A stretch of DNA of 25,110 bases from an uncultured Lachnospiraceae bacterium. Lineage in GTDB: Bacteria; Bacillota; Clostridia; Lachnospirales; Lachnospiraceae. The stretch covers positions 1-25,110 of the forward strand of contig USGM01000040.1 of assembly GCA_900554205.1 (NCBI GenBank), written 5' to 3'. Positions 7,522 to 16,304 of the stretch are shown piece after piece; the first letter of the stretch is position 1; each line of letters begins with the position of its first letter. Both the position numbers and the translations under genes were made by a program. A model generated the notes under the pieces. That model had not been told where the DNA came from. It searched no databases and was given only the letters and a program-made list of their open reading frames with translations.

Positions 7522-8217
7522 TCATCCTACTCCACGAATCTCCACTTTGTCAACATATTTTCTCGCAATTTCCGCCATCCTCTCCATTGTCTCCGCCGGA
7601 AAGGCACGAAAACCTTCCTGCATCACGTTCTCACTCTCCTCGAAGCCCTGTAAATAGTAGGCGCTGCTGCCTTCAAGGAGACGGCCGATGCTCTCAAACT
7701 CCTCCACGGTATGTATGCCGTCCACAACGGTCGTCCGAAATTCATAGGGCACGCTGCCGCTCTTAAGGATAGCAATGCTCTCCTCGATCCGCGCGACATC
7801 CATCCCCGCACAGCCGCAAGCCCTCGGATAATTCTTCACCGATGCCTTGACATCCATCGCCACATAGTCCACCAGCTTCGTCTCAATAAGCTCCTGAAGT
7901 ACACGGGGTCTGTAACCGTTCGTATCGAGCTTCACGAGATACCCCAGCTCCTTGAGCTTACCGATAAATCCGGCGAGGTCAGGCTGCAGGGTCGGCTCAC
8001 CGCCGGTGATGCAGACACCTTCCAGCATCCCCCGCCGCTTCCGCAGATGCGCCAGAACCTCTTCCTCCGGTATGGCGGACTGCCCTTCCGGGTCGAGCAC
8101 AAGTCCGGCGTTATGGCAGAAAGGACACCGAAAGTTACAGCCACCGGTAAAAACGGTGGCTGCTACATGTCCTGGAAAATCTAATAATGTTGTCTTCTGA
8201 AAACCGCAAATCCTCAT
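7522..8217 (-). CDS. Anaerobic ribonucleoside-triphosphate reductase activating protein (NrdG2-like radical SAM)
   Basis: This is a radical S-adenosylmethionine enzyme of 231 residues. Its cluster motif is CNFRCPFC (Cys27, Cys31, Cys34), followed by HNAGLVL, and the SAM-binding GGEP motif lies near residue 74. The start MRICGFQKTTLLDFPGHVA is typical of the activase subfamily that installs a glycyl radical on anaerobic ribonucleotide reductase. No nrdD gene is in the window, so the partner must be elsewhere or the target may be different. The start is 3 bp after the malQ stop codon and its ribosome site CGGAG lies inside the last malQ codons, which points to translational coupling. Its place in a glucan operon is odd functionally. 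Related pyruvate formate-lyase activases are the main alternative. Confidence 0.85.
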   Translation of the reverse strand: MRICGFQKTTLLDFPGHVAATVFTGGCNFRCPFCHNAGLVLDPEGQSAIPEEEVLAHLRKRRGMLEGVCITGGEPTLQPDLAGFIGKLKELGYLVKLDTNGYRPRVLQELIETKLVDYVAMDVKASVKNYPRACGCAGMDVARIEESIAILKSGSVPYEFRTTVVDGIHTVEEFESIGRLLEGSSAYYLQGFEESENVMQEGFRAFPAETMERMAEIARKYVDKVEIRGVG

Positions 8218-8220
8218 TGA

Positions 8221-9759
8221 TTACTCCGTCTTCTTTCCGGCTTTTTTAACGGGCGCATCATCCTTTTTGACATTTCGGGGCGCTCTGCCGTAGGTGATCG
8301 TCATTTCCTTGATCTGTGCGGCAAGCTCCTTTGTGAATGCGCCGTCCTTCATGCGCCACTTCCAGTTATCTCCCAGCGTAGACGGTGTGTTGATCCTCGC
8401 CTCTGAGCCAAGCCCAAGGTAATCCTGCATCGGGATGACCGCCAGATCGGACACGCTGGAAAGCGCTGCCCTGATGAACTCCCATTTGATCTCCCCGGGT
8501 GTCTTCCCCGCCAGATTCAGATAGCGGTCGCAGAATTCCTTATCCTGCTTCGGAAGCTTTTCATACCAGCCCATTGTCGTGTCGTTGTCGTGGGTTCCGG
8601 TGTAAACGACGCTGTTATGGATATAATTATGAGGCAGGTAATCGCTCTCTTCCCTGGAATCAAACGCAAACTGCAGCACCTTCATGCCGGGATAACCGGT
8701 GCGTTTTACTAATTCTAACACAGACGGGGTCAAAAAGCCAAGGTCTTCTGCAATGACTGCCCTCTCGCCGAGCTTCTTCTTCATCGTCTCGAAAAGTGCA
8801 TATCCGGGGCCCGGCTCCCATGTGCCGATCTCTGCCGTCTTCATGCCGGCCGGTATGGAATAATAAGCGTCAAACGCACGGAAATGGTCAATTCTGACTA
8901 CATCATACATCTTAAAGCAAGCTTCCAATCGCTTCATCCACCACTCGAAGCCGGTCTTCTCATGATACTCCCAGTTGTAAAGCGGATTCCCCCAAAGCTG
9001 TCCCGTCGCGGCAAACGCGTCGGGCGGACAGCCCGCCACCGCAGTCGGATTACAGCTTTCATCAAACTGGAACAGCTCAGGATTCGCCCATGCATCGGAG
9101 CTGTCAAACGCCACATAGATCGGAATATCGCCGATGAGCTGTACCTTCCTGTCATTCGCATAGCCTTTCAGCTTTTCCCACTGAATGCGGAACAGATACT
9201 GCTGGAACTGATAGAACTCGATCTCCTCCGCAAACTGCTTGCGGTATTTCGCAAGTGCCTCGGGTTTACGAGTCTTAATATCTTCATCCCATTCTACCCA
9301 GCAGACATTGTCGAAGGATACCTTGACTGCCATATACAGCGCATAGTCATCGAGCCAGTAGGCATTGTCCTTGACAAACACGCGGAACGCCGGTTCCTCC
9401 GAAATCTTGCTGTTCTTCCATGCCTCGCGCAGGAGCTTGAAGCGGCTCTCATAGATCTTAGCATAATCTACATACTCTGCATTGTCACCGAAGTCATAGC
9501 TGTCGCACTGCTTCTTTGTCAGATAGCCGCGCTTTACGAGATCATCGGGATCAATGAAATAGGGATTTCCCGCAAAGGTCGAAAAGGACTGGTAGGGCGA
9601 GTCTCCGTAGCTCGTCGGCCCCAAAGGGAGAATCTGCCAGTAACGCTGTCCCGCCTCCGCCAATCTGTCAACAAAATCGTATGCCGCCTTTGAAAAACAA
9701 CCGATTCCATATTCTGACGGCAAACTGGAAACCGGCAATAAAATACCGCTCGCTCTCAT
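8221..9759 (-). CDS. malQ: 4-alpha-glucanotransferase (amylomaltase, GH77)
   Basis: This cytoplasmic enzyme moves alpha-1,4-glucan segments between maltodextrins, lengthening short chains so that phosphorylase can act on them and releasing glucose. The 512 residues include the GH77 opening RASGILLPVSSLPS, the LPLGPTSYGDSPYQ segment and the catalytic set: Asp291 in RIDHFRAF as nucleophile, Glu338 in VIAEDLG as acid/base and Asp391 in GTHDND. The start at 9759 is preceded by AAGGAGAGAAGGAC. It lies 18 bp after the pullulanase stop codon. A short lysine-rich tail (VKKAGKKTE) ends the protein. Order glgP, pullulanase, malQ is a coherent pathway for branched glucan breakdown. Confidence 0.96.
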   Translation of the reverse strand: MRASGILLPVSSLPSEYGIGCFSKAAYDFVDRLAEAGQRYWQILPLGPTSYGDSPYQSFSTFAGNPYFIDPDDLVKRGYLTKKQCDSYDFGDNAEYVDYAKIYESRFKLLREAWKNSKISEEPAFRVFVKDNAYWLDDYALYMAVKVSFDNVCWVEWDEDIKTRKPEALAKYRKQFAEEIEFYQFQQYLFRIQWEKLKGYANDRKVQLIGDIPIYVAFDSSDAWANPELFQFDESCNPTAVAGCPPDAFAATGQLWGNPLYNWEYHEKTGFEWWMKRLEACFKMYDVVRIDHFRAFDAYYSIPAGMKTAEIGTWEPGPGYALFETMKKKLGERAVIAEDLGFLTPSVLELVKRTGYPGMKVLQFAFDSREESDYLPHNYIHNSVVYTGTHDNDTTMGWYEKLPKQDKEFCDRYLNLAGKTPGEIKWEFIRAALSSVSDLAVIPMQDYLGLGSEARINTPSTLGDNWKWRMKDGAFTKELAAQIKEMTITYGRAPRNVKKDDAPVKKAGKKTE

Positions 9760-9777
9760 GTCCTTCTCTCCTTCTAT

Positions 9778-12552
9778 TTACTTACGTTTGTTCTTTTGAT
9801 TCAAAACTACAGCCAGACCGCACAAAGCAGCTGCCCCGACGCATCCGATCACGATCCAGATTCCCCGTCCGGTACTCTGCTCCGGCTCCGCAGGCTCTGC
9901 CGCGGAAACAGGTTCCGCAGAGACTTCGGTTTCTGTCGTTTCCGTCTCCTTCTGCGGTGCCTCACCCTCGCGGATCAGCACCATGGCTGTTATCGGCTCA
10001 ACCTGTGCCTCGCCGACAAAGCTTCCGAGTACGGTCGTACCCGCCGCACTGCCATTGATGTAGACATTCCAGTTGCCCTCGGGAAGTGCAACCGTCGCAG
10101 TCTCTTTATTGGCGTTAAAGATCACGAACATTTCGTCCGCGGTCTCTCCCTCCACGCCTCCGGTCAGGTCAAAGGCAAGCACATTCTCCGGCACATTTTC
10201 CAAACGGCTCACATGCTCCTCTACCAGCTTCGCATCATCAAGACGCAGTACGCTGTGTGCCTTGCGGAAGGCAATCAGCCCCTTGTAATATTCGACTACC
10301 TGCCGGTATTCCGCCTGTTCCAGATTGCTCCACTTGATACTGTTGACCCTGTCATTCGCATTGTAGCTGTTATTGTTAAAGGTTCCGTCCCCGTTCACCT
10401 TCGACCGCAGCATTTCCTCTCCCGCCTGCAGGAACGGCACGCCCTGCGACGTCATGTAGACTGCTGCCGCGAGGTTGTTCATCTTAATCAGATCCTCCTG
10501 CGAGGTATTGCGGCAGGAGCGCTTCAGTCTGTCAAACATTGTCAGATTGTCATGGCAGGATGCATAGTTGACTGTCTGCGCAGGACTTGTGCACCATGAG
10601 GAGCTTCCCATGAATGCCTTTGCAATCTCTTCTGTCATCCCCTCTGCGCCGGAGACATATCCCTTCTCCGTCTCATTGAACACGCTGCCCTTGAGGCCGT
10701 CGCGGATATTGTCATTAAAATACGCAAATCCCGGTGTAAGCGCCGAATTGGTCTGTGTCGCCAGCTCAACGCCCGGCTTTGTCACCTCCGTCGCCATCGT
10801 CCAGCCTTCCCCGTAAAAGATAACGTTTGGATGCGTCTTATGAACCTCTTCCATGACCTCATTGATCGTGTCTACATCCAGCAGGCCGACAAGGTCAAAG
10901 CGGAAGCCGTCGATATGGTATTCATCCGCCCAGTAGCTGACGGAATCCACAATGTATTTCCTTACCATGCTGCGCTCGCTCGCCGTATCATTTCCACAGC
11001 CGGAGCCGCTGGAATAGCTTCCGTCCTCGTTAATTCTGGAAAAATATCCCGGCACAAGCTTGTTAATACAGAATTCCTCGGCGCTGTGTACATGGTTATA
11101 AACGACATCCATGACGACGCTGATGCCTGCCTCATGTAATGCCTGCACCATCTGCTTTGCCTCTCTGACACGCACCTCGCCGTTATAGGGATCTGTGGAA
11201 TAGGAGCCCTCCGGCACATTGTAGTTCACCGGATCATAGCCCCAGTTAAATTTCGGGTTGGTCTCATCCACTGAGCCGAAGTCGTACATCGGCAGGATGT
11301 GCAGATGCGTAATGCCAAGCTCCTTCAGATAATCGACACCCGTTGTCACACCCCCGGCTGTCTTCGTTCCCTTTTCCGTAAATTCAAGGTACTTCCCGGT
11401 ATTCTCCATACCGGAGCTTTCATCCATCGAGAAATCCCTGATATGCAGCTCATAGATTACGGCATCCGTGATCCGCTCCCCGGCATGGGGATCACTGTCA
11501 TTCTCCCAGCCCTCCGGGTCAGTGCTATCGAGGTCAATAACCATGGCGCGGACGCCATTCACTCCGGCCGTTCTCGCGTAGGGATCGCACGCCTCCGCGC
11601 TCTCGCCGTTTCTCACTGTCTCATAGGTATAATAGGTGCCGTTCAGATCGCCTTCCGCCTCCAGAATCCATGTTCCGTTCACATCAGCGGTCATGGCGAG
11701 CCGCTCCGTCCGGTCATCCGCCGAAGCATCACCGCTCTCATACAGATTCACATAAACCTCATCGGCAAGCGGCGCCCACACCTTGAAAACGGTCTTCTCC
11801 GGCGTCCATACAGCGCCGAGGTCATCGCCCTCGTAGGTATACGCCTCCTCAAACTCCTTTGTGGAATAGACATTCGGCATTCTTACCTCATACTCCATAC
11901 CGTCAAAGCTGATTCCGTAATCCTGATAAATATCCAGCCCGGCCTCCGGTGTCAGGATATAAACGTTATCCTCACCGGCCTTTACCTCGCTGATTGTGAT
12001 CTCCCCGTCCCTGCCGAACACTTTGTATGCCTTCTCGGGCTCTTCAATCGGGGCTGTCATCTCCACACGGATCTTCGCATTTTCATTGTCATAGGACGCT
12101 TTTTTCAGCTTGATTCCAATGACAACATCATCCCCGTACTCCTTGGTATAGCCCTCCACACCGGACTCGACATAGACGTTCACCGTTCCCGAAATCACCT
12201 CAGAGATGTCAATGAACTGATCCATATCCACATCCTTTGTCCAGTCCTCCGTGCGGACAATAAACCCTACGCTCGTCACTCCGGGGGAAACCTCCATGGT
12301 TGCCACCTGCTCGCCATCCGTCTCCTCGAAGTAGTAATCCGCGCCGCCGCAGCCGGCTTCCCAGAACCATACCCTCCAGGGAGCATAGTCTCCGTCCGTC
12401 CTGTTATAATGCAGCTTTATTACAGCGCCCCCCTCTGCCCGAACCGTCACCGGCTTACCGAGAAAGCTGCATACCGCCGTAAGCACCAGCAGCACCGCCA
12501 GTCCAAAGCTAACACACCTTTTTCCTACTCTCTTCCCTACTCTCTTCCCCAT
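9778..12552 (-). CDS. pulA: Type I pullulanase, secreted and membrane-anchored (GH13)
   Basis: This enzyme hydrolyses alpha-1,6 branch points of pullulan, starch and glycogen. The 924 residues start with a signal peptide (basic GKRVGKRVGKR region, hydrophobic stretch 14-31, likely cleavage after VRA at 39). A CBM41-like starch-binding domain follows (about 43-150), then a poorly defined region (150-230), a CBM48-like domain (about 245-335) and the GH13 barrel. The type I hallmark NWGYDP is at 436-441. The catalytic residues are Asp553 (FRFD), Glu582 (YGEGW) and Asp668 (CHDNL). A Thr/Glu/Pro-rich stalk (about 868-893), a membrane helix (about 897-917) and a basic tail (NQKNKRK) anchor it to the outer face of the cell membrane. 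No LPXTG motif is present. The start has AAGG very close (2-3 bases) and AAAGGA at 12 bases, so spacing is poor. No other start fits the signal peptide. Confidence 0.94.
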   Translation of the reverse strand: MGKRVGKRVGKRCVSFGLAVLLVLTAVCSFLGKPVTVRAEGGAVIKLHYNRTDGDYAPWRVWFWEAGCGGADYYFEETDGEQVATMEVSPGVTSVGFIVRTEDWTKDVDMDQFIDISEVISGTVNVYVESGVEGYTKEYGDDVVIGIKLKKASYDNENAKIRVEMTAPIEEPEKAYKVFGRDGEITISEVKAGEDNVYILTPEAGLDIYQDYGISFDGMEYEVRMPNVYSTKEFEEAYTYEGDDLGAVWTPEKTVFKVWAPLADEVYVNLYESGDASADDRTERLAMTADVNGTWILEAEGDLNGTYYTYETVRNGESAEACDPYARTAGVNGVRAMVIDLDSTDPEGWENDSDPHAGERITDAVIYELHIRDFSMDESSGMENTGKYLEFTEKGTKTAGGVTTGVDYLKELGITHLHILPMYDFGSVDETNPKFNWGYDPVNYNVPEGSYSTDPYNGEVRVREAKQMVQALHEAGISVVMDVVYNHVHSAEEFCINKLVPGYFSRINEDGSYSSGSGCGNDTASERSMVRKYIVDSVSYWADEYHIDGFRFDLVGLLDVDTINEVMEEVHKTHPNVIFYGEGWTMATEVTKPGVELATQTNSALTPGFAYFNDNIRDGLKGSVFNETEKGYVSGAEGMTEEIAKAFMGSSSWCTSPAQTVNYASCHDNLTMFDRLKRSCRNTSQEDLIKMNNLAAAVYMTSQGVPFLQAGEEMLRSKVNGDGTFNNNSYNANDRVNSIKWSNLEQAEYRQVVEYYKGLIAFRKAHSVLRLDDAKLVEEHVSRLENVPENVLAFDLTGGVEGETADEMFVIFNANKETATVALPEGNWNVYINGSAAGTTVLGSFVGEAQVEPITAMVLIREGEAPQKETETTETEVSAEPVSAAEPAEPEQSTGRGIWIVIGCVGAAALCGLAVVLNQKNKRK

Positions 12553-12578
12553 ATCCTTCTATATTCCTTTATATTATT

Positions 12579-12594
12579 TTTGGCGATAGCCAAA
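12579..12594. promoter_or_regulatory. Short inverted repeat in the pullulanase leader
   Basis: TTTGGC and GCCAAA flank GATA, 27 bp upstream of the pullulanase start. It may be a small mRNA hairpin or a binding site. No good promoter was found here. Confidence 0.3.
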
Positions 12595-12614
12595 CTCCTA
12601 AATTTCAAGCAACA

Positions 12615-12772
12615 GTTGTGCAGGATGCACATGACCGCAAGCAGCACACTCTGGAGCCGCCGGTGCTTAGCTTGCGTACTTGCAGGCACCGCGTACTTCG
12701 GTGCCTTGTGCACACGCTGCGTGCGGAAGGTAGCGAGAGCGTGCCTGCGGTGGTCTGTGCATCCTGTGCAAC
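12615..12772. repeat. Large imperfect palindromic element between glgP and pulA
   Basis: The outer arms GTTGTGCAGGATGCACA (12615-12631) and TGTGCATCCTGTGCAAC (12756-12772) match at 15 of 17 positions, and weaker pairing continues inward. The centre holds a perfect small hairpin, AGGCACCG with CGGTGCCT. The element fills most of the 227-bp gap between two co-directional operon genes. Fifty-one bases of it (12723-12773, minus strand) match 16248-16298 at 43 positions, so it belongs to a dispersed family. It could adjust the ratio of glgP to pulA mRNA. It has no run of T and is not a standard terminator. Confidence 0.75.
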
Positions 12773-12779
12773 GTCACGA

Positions 12780-15053
12780 TTAGTTATTCAGTTTCCAGAT
12801 GTCCCTGTTATACTCCGCAATGGTTCTGTCGGATGAGAAGAATCCCGCCTTTGCAATGTTCACAAGCATTTTCTTCTTCCAGCTCTCTCTGTCCTCATAA
12901 TCCGCAAACGCCTTATCCTTCGCGCTGATATACTCCTCGAGGTCAAGCAGCGTCATGAACCAGTCCTTGTTCAGAAGCTCCTTGTAGAGACGTTCCAGAT
13001 TCTCCTTGTGTCCTACCTTGAGCGCCTTGTCACTGATGATGAAGTCAACTGCCTCCTTGATGACAGGGTTCTTCTCATAATAATCCTTAGACACATAATC
13101 CGCCTTTGCATAGTGCTCGATAACGGTATCGCTGTCCTTACCGAAGATATAGATGTTCTCATCTCCGACAAGCTCATGGATCTCCACGTTTGCGCCGTCG
13201 CTGGTGCCGAGTGTCACTGCTCCGTTCAGCATGAACTTCATGTTTCCTGTACCAGATGCCTCCTTGGATGCAAGGGAAATCTGCTCAGAGATATCGCATG
13301 CCGGAATCAGCTTTTCTGCATAGCTTACATTGTAGTTCTCAACCATGACAAGCTTCATGTAAGGGCTGACCTCAGGATCATTGTTAATGATCTCAGACAT
13401 CACAAGCAGTAAGTGAATGATGTCCTGTGCGATCACATAAGCGGGAGCCGCCTTCGCACCGAAGATAAAGCTCATTGGTCTGACAGGTTTCTTTCCTGCC
13501 TTGATCTCAAGGTACTTATGGATAATATACAGCGCATTCATCTGCTGTCTCTTGTACTCGTGCAGTCTCTTTACCTGAATGTCGAAGATGGAATCCGTAT
13601 CCAGCGCAACGCCTTCCTTCTCCTTGATATAAGCAGCCAGCTCTTCCTTTTTCTGATGCTTGATACCATCGATGGCATCCAGAACCGCCGCATCGTCTTT
13701 CTTCGCCAACAGCTTCTCCAACTCGTTCGCGTCCTTCTTATAGCCGTCACCGATCGTCTCCGTGAGCAGACTTGCCAGCTCTCTGTTACAGGACAGCAGC
13801 CAGCGGCGGAAGGTAATGCCGTTCGTCTTATTGTTGAACTTCTCAGGGTAGAGCTTGTAGAAATGGTTCAGCTCACTCTGCTTCAGGATCTCGGTATGGA
13901 TCGCAGCAACACCGTTTACGCTGTAACCGTAATGAATATCAATATGTGCCATATGCACGCGCTTATTCTCATCGATGATCTGTACCTTGGGATCAGTGTA
14001 CTTTTTCGCAACTCTCGCGCTCAGCTCCTTGATGATGGGAACCAGCTGGGGCACAACCTTCTCGATATAAGCCAGAGGCCACTTCTCAAGCGCCTCCGCG
14101 AGAATGGTGTGGTTCGTGTATGCGCAGGTCTTGCTCACCACGTTCACGGCATCCTCTATCGTAAAGCCTTCCTCCCATGTCAGGATACGGATCAGCTCGG
14201 GAATTACCATCGTGGGATGGGTGTCATTGATCTGGATCGCTGCATACTCATCCATGTGGCACAGGTCGCAGCCTCTCTCCTTCAGCTCACGGATAATGAG
14301 CTGCGCGCCGTTGCTGACCATGAAATATTCCTGATAAATACGAAGCAGATTGCCCGCCTCATCGGAATCATCCGGGTAAAGGAACAGAGTCAGGTTCTTG
14401 TCAATCGCCGTCTTGTCAAAGTCGATTCCTTCCTTTACAAGGCTCTCGTCTACAGACTGGACGTCAAAAAGGTGCAGCTTATTGCAGCCGTTCTCATATC
14501 CGATTACATCAATATCGTAGAGCACGGAGGTCACCTTTCTGTCGCCGAATGCCACCTCAAAGCGCACGCCGGTATCGGTCAGCCATGAATTTTCCTCGAT
14601 CCAGTCGTTCTTCTCCGCTCTCTGCAGTCTCTCACGGAATACCTGCTTGAAAAGTCCGTAATGATAGTTCAATCCAATGCCGTCGCCGGGCAGGCCAAGG
14701 GTCGCAATAGAGTCAAGGAAGCATGCCGCGAGGCGTCCGAGACCACCGTTTCCGAGAGACGGTTCCGGCTCAACCTCCTCGATTGCAGTCAGACTCTTTC
14801 CGTTCTTTGCAAGTACTTCGCTCAGTTCATCATAGATTCCCAGATTGATCAGATTGTTCGACAGAAGCTTTCCGATCAGAAACTCCATGGAAATGTAGTA
14901 AACCTTCTTTTTCCCGCTGATCACGGGCTTTGCTTCCATCTGCACCTTTGTCAGCTGAAGCACGCTGTTGTAAAGCTGCGCATCCGTACATGCCGCAATC
15001 GTCTTTCCGTACATCTTCCCCGTCAATTCATTCAACTGCTGTTCCAAATTCAT
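12780..15053 (-). CDS. glgP: Glycogen/starch/maltodextrin phosphorylase (GT35)
   Basis: This cytoplasmic pyridoxal-phosphate enzyme releases glucose 1-phosphate from the ends of alpha-1,4-glucans. With the start at 15053 it has 757 residues, a usual bacterial length. Family features are YYISMEFLIGKLL near the N-terminus, the glycine-rich PSLGNGGLGRLAACFLDS segment, INDTHPT, and the cofactor site EASGTGNMKFMLNGAVTLGT with the binding Lys at about 606. GAGG lies six bases before the chosen start; an ATG 12 bp upstream (15065) has a weaker AAAGGTG site and would add MRKI. It is the first gene of the glucan operon, with its own promoter and palindromic operator. It could act on maltodextrins from pullulanase or on stored glycogen, which the sequence alone does not separate. 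Confidence 0.95.
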   Translation of the reverse strand: MNLEQQLNELTGKMYGKTIAACTDAQLYNSVLQLTKVQMEAKPVISGKKKVYYISMEFLIGKLLSNNLINLGIYDELSEVLAKNGKSLTAIEEVEPEPSLGNGGLGRLAACFLDSIATLGLPGDGIGLNYHYGLFKQVFRERLQRAEKNDWIEENSWLTDTGVRFEVAFGDRKVTSVLYDIDVIGYENGCNKLHLFDVQSVDESLVKEGIDFDKTAIDKNLTLFLYPDDSDEAGNLLRIYQEYFMVSNGAQLIIRELKERGCDLCHMDEYAAIQINDTHPTMVIPELIRILTWEEGFTIEDAVNVVSKTCAYTNHTILAEALEKWPLAYIEKVVPQLVPIIKELSARVAKKYTDPKVQIIDENKRVHMAHIDIHYGYSVNGVAAIHTEILKQSELNHFYKLYPEKFNNKTNGITFRRWLLSCNRELASLLTETIGDGYKKDANELEKLLAKKDDAAVLDAIDGIKHQKKEELAAYIKEKEGVALDTDSIFDIQVKRLHEYKRQQMNALYIIHKYLEIKAGKKPVRPMSFIFGAKAAPAYVIAQDIIHLLLVMSEIINNDPEVSPYMKLVMVENYNVSYAEKLIPACDISEQISLASKEASGTGNMKFMLNGAVTLGTSDGANVEIHELVGDENIYIFGKDSDTVIEHYAKADYVSKDYYEKNPVIKEAVDFIISDKALKVGHKENLERLYKELLNKDWFMTLLDLEEYISAKDKAFADYEDRESWKKKMLVNIAKAGFFSSDRTIAEYNRDIWKLNN

Positions 15054-15088
15054 AATTTTCCTCATTTCTGCACACCTTTGTCACATTT

Positions 15089-15119
15089 GTTTTATGTCAG
15101 ATGTGCCCGGACATAAAAC
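15089..15119 (-). promoter_or_regulatory. Perfect 10-bp stem-loop in the glgP leader
   Basis: GTTTTATGTC (15089-15098) and GACATAAAAC (15110-15119) are perfect inverted copies with an 11-base loop, located between the predicted transcription start (about 15160) and the glgP start. CACAT in the loop could pair instead with ATGTG just downstream, so two alternative folds exist. There is no T-run after the stem. Function is unknown. Confidence 0.5.
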
Positions 15120-15166
15120 CCTGTCATTTTCTCGTCTTTTAAACCTTATAGTTCCCGACTAAAGCC

Positions 15167-15195
15167 AGAATATCACAGGAAAACGTTTTCCGCAA
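15167..15195 (-). promoter_or_regulatory. glgP promoter with operator in its spacer
   Basis: On the minus strand TTGCGG (15190-15195), a 17-base spacer and TATTCT (15167-15172) preceded by TGA (extended -10) form the promoter. The perfect palindrome GGAAAACGTTTTCC (15178-15191) fills most of the spacer, so a bound LacI-family repressor would exclude RNA polymerase. The neighbouring LacI gene just upstream is the obvious candidate. Confidence 0.8.
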
Positions 15196-15224
15196 GACAT
15201 AAAAGATTTTTTGTGAAAAATGAA

Positions 15225-16214
15225 TTAACAAATAATGTCCTTATAGTACATTTTCACAACACTGTAGGGCATCACTACCTGCTGCCCTTCCTGTCCGTCC
15301 ATCAGCCTTTTGACTTCCTCCACCGCCCTGCTGGAGATGTGATAGAAGTCCTGTCTCACCGTATTCATCTGCTTTCCGACATAGCCCATCAGTGTAATAC
15401 CATCGAAGCCGCACACCGGACGGAAAATATCCATATCAATCAGCGCATTCATCGCCCCGATTGCCATGAGGTCGGAGGCACAGACAACGCAATCCTTATT
15501 TTTCGCATACTTGAGCGCTATGTTTCTCGCTGCCAGCTCGCTGAACTCGCCCTGCCGCACCAGCATGGAAATGCCAAGCTCATCCACCAGCCGCTTCATC
15601 CCCTTAAGACGCTGCTCCGTGACATATCCGTCCTTCTTTCCGGCAATATATAAGATTTTCTTGCAGCCATCGTCGAGCACCGTCTTCTTTGCGACATCAT
15701 ACTGCGCCTGCTCATGGTCGATGCTGACCGAGGTCGTCCTCGAATTGACAATCGGCGCATCCACGACAACACAGGCAAAATTCCTGTCCGCGATCAGCTT
15801 CTGAAGAATCTTATCCTCCTTGGAAAGCCCGTAGATAATGATTCCCGCAATGCTCTGGGAAAGGAAATACCGTGTGATCTCCTCCGCGCTCATGCCCGCG
15901 ATCATGGAGGTAAATACCGTGATTACTTCGACGTTCAGCTCCTTCGCCTTGTCAAGCGCACCGAGCAGATATTGCATGAAGACCTGATCGATCGCCTGTG
16001 TCTGACGCTTGGGGTCCAGCACCAGCGCGATTCTGCCGAACTGCTTGGAGGACAATGCCGCAGCGATCGTGTTCGGGATGTAGTTTAATTCCCGGATTGC
16101 ATCGTTGACCTTCTGTTTCGTCTCCTCGCTGACGTTCGGATAACCGTTCAATACCTTCGAGACGGTGGAAATAGCCACCCCGGCATGCTTTGCAACTTCC
16201 TTTATCGATACCAT
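15225..16214 (-). CDS. LacI-family transcriptional regulator of the glucan operon (MalR-like)
   Basis: This 329-residue regulator has the helix-turn-helix MVSIKEVAKHAGVAISTVSK, the hinge segment NTIAAALSSKQ and a ligand-binding domain of the periplasmic-binding-protein type with FDGITLMGYVGKQMNTVRQD near the end. The start at 16214 is chosen because the protein then begins directly with the DNA-binding domain and AGGA lies about ten bases upstream. The longer frame upstream reads through a repeat element. It sits immediately upstream of glgP on the same strand, separated by the operator-bearing promoter, and a 12/14 match to that operator lies in its own leader. A role as maltose or maltodextrin-responsive repressor, with autoregulation, is inferred from position. 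Confidence 0.92.
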   Translation of the reverse strand: MVSIKEVAKHAGVAISTVSKVLNGYPNVSEETKQKVNDAIRELNYIPNTIAAALSSKQFGRIALVLDPKRQTQAIDQVFMQYLLGALDKAKELNVEVITVFTSMIAGMSAEEITRYFLSQSIAGIIIYGLSKEDKILQKLIADRNFACVVVDAPIVNSRTTSVSIDHEQAQYDVAKKTVLDDGCKKILYIAGKKDGYVTEQRLKGMKRLVDELGISMLVRQGEFSELAARNIALKYAKNKDCVVCASDLMAIGAMNALIDMDIFRPVCGFDGITLMGYVGKQMNTVRQDFYHISSRAVEEVKRLMDGQEGQQVVMPYSVVKMYYKDIIC

Positions 16215-16247
16215 ATGCTCAAGTTCCTTTCCTGTTTCCACAAGTAG

Positions 16248-16298
16248 CGTTGCACAAAATGCACCAACCACCGCAGGTACACTCCCGCTGCCTTCCGC
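16248..16298 (+). repeat. Second copy (half-element) of the dispersed palindromic repeat
   Basis: These 51 bases match the minus strand of 12723-12773 at 43 positions without gaps, including CGTTGCACA, ACCACCGCAGG and CCTTCCGC. Only one arm of the palindrome is present. It lies in the untranslated leader of the second lacI gene, in the opposite orientation to that gene. Confidence 0.75.
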
Positions 16299-16304
16299 GG
16301 CGGC

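Noticed and set aside
7505..7540. GGATG/CATCC hairpin after the NrdG2-like gene as a terminator
   Set aside because: Only 5 bp with no T-run; insufficient to call.
11299..14588. Long plus-strand open frames (494 and 391 codons) opposite pulA and glgP
   Set aside because: They lie wholly or mostly antisense to genes with clear family motifs and catalytic residues, lack ribosome sites and show no recognisable domains. They are frame shadows from codon bias.
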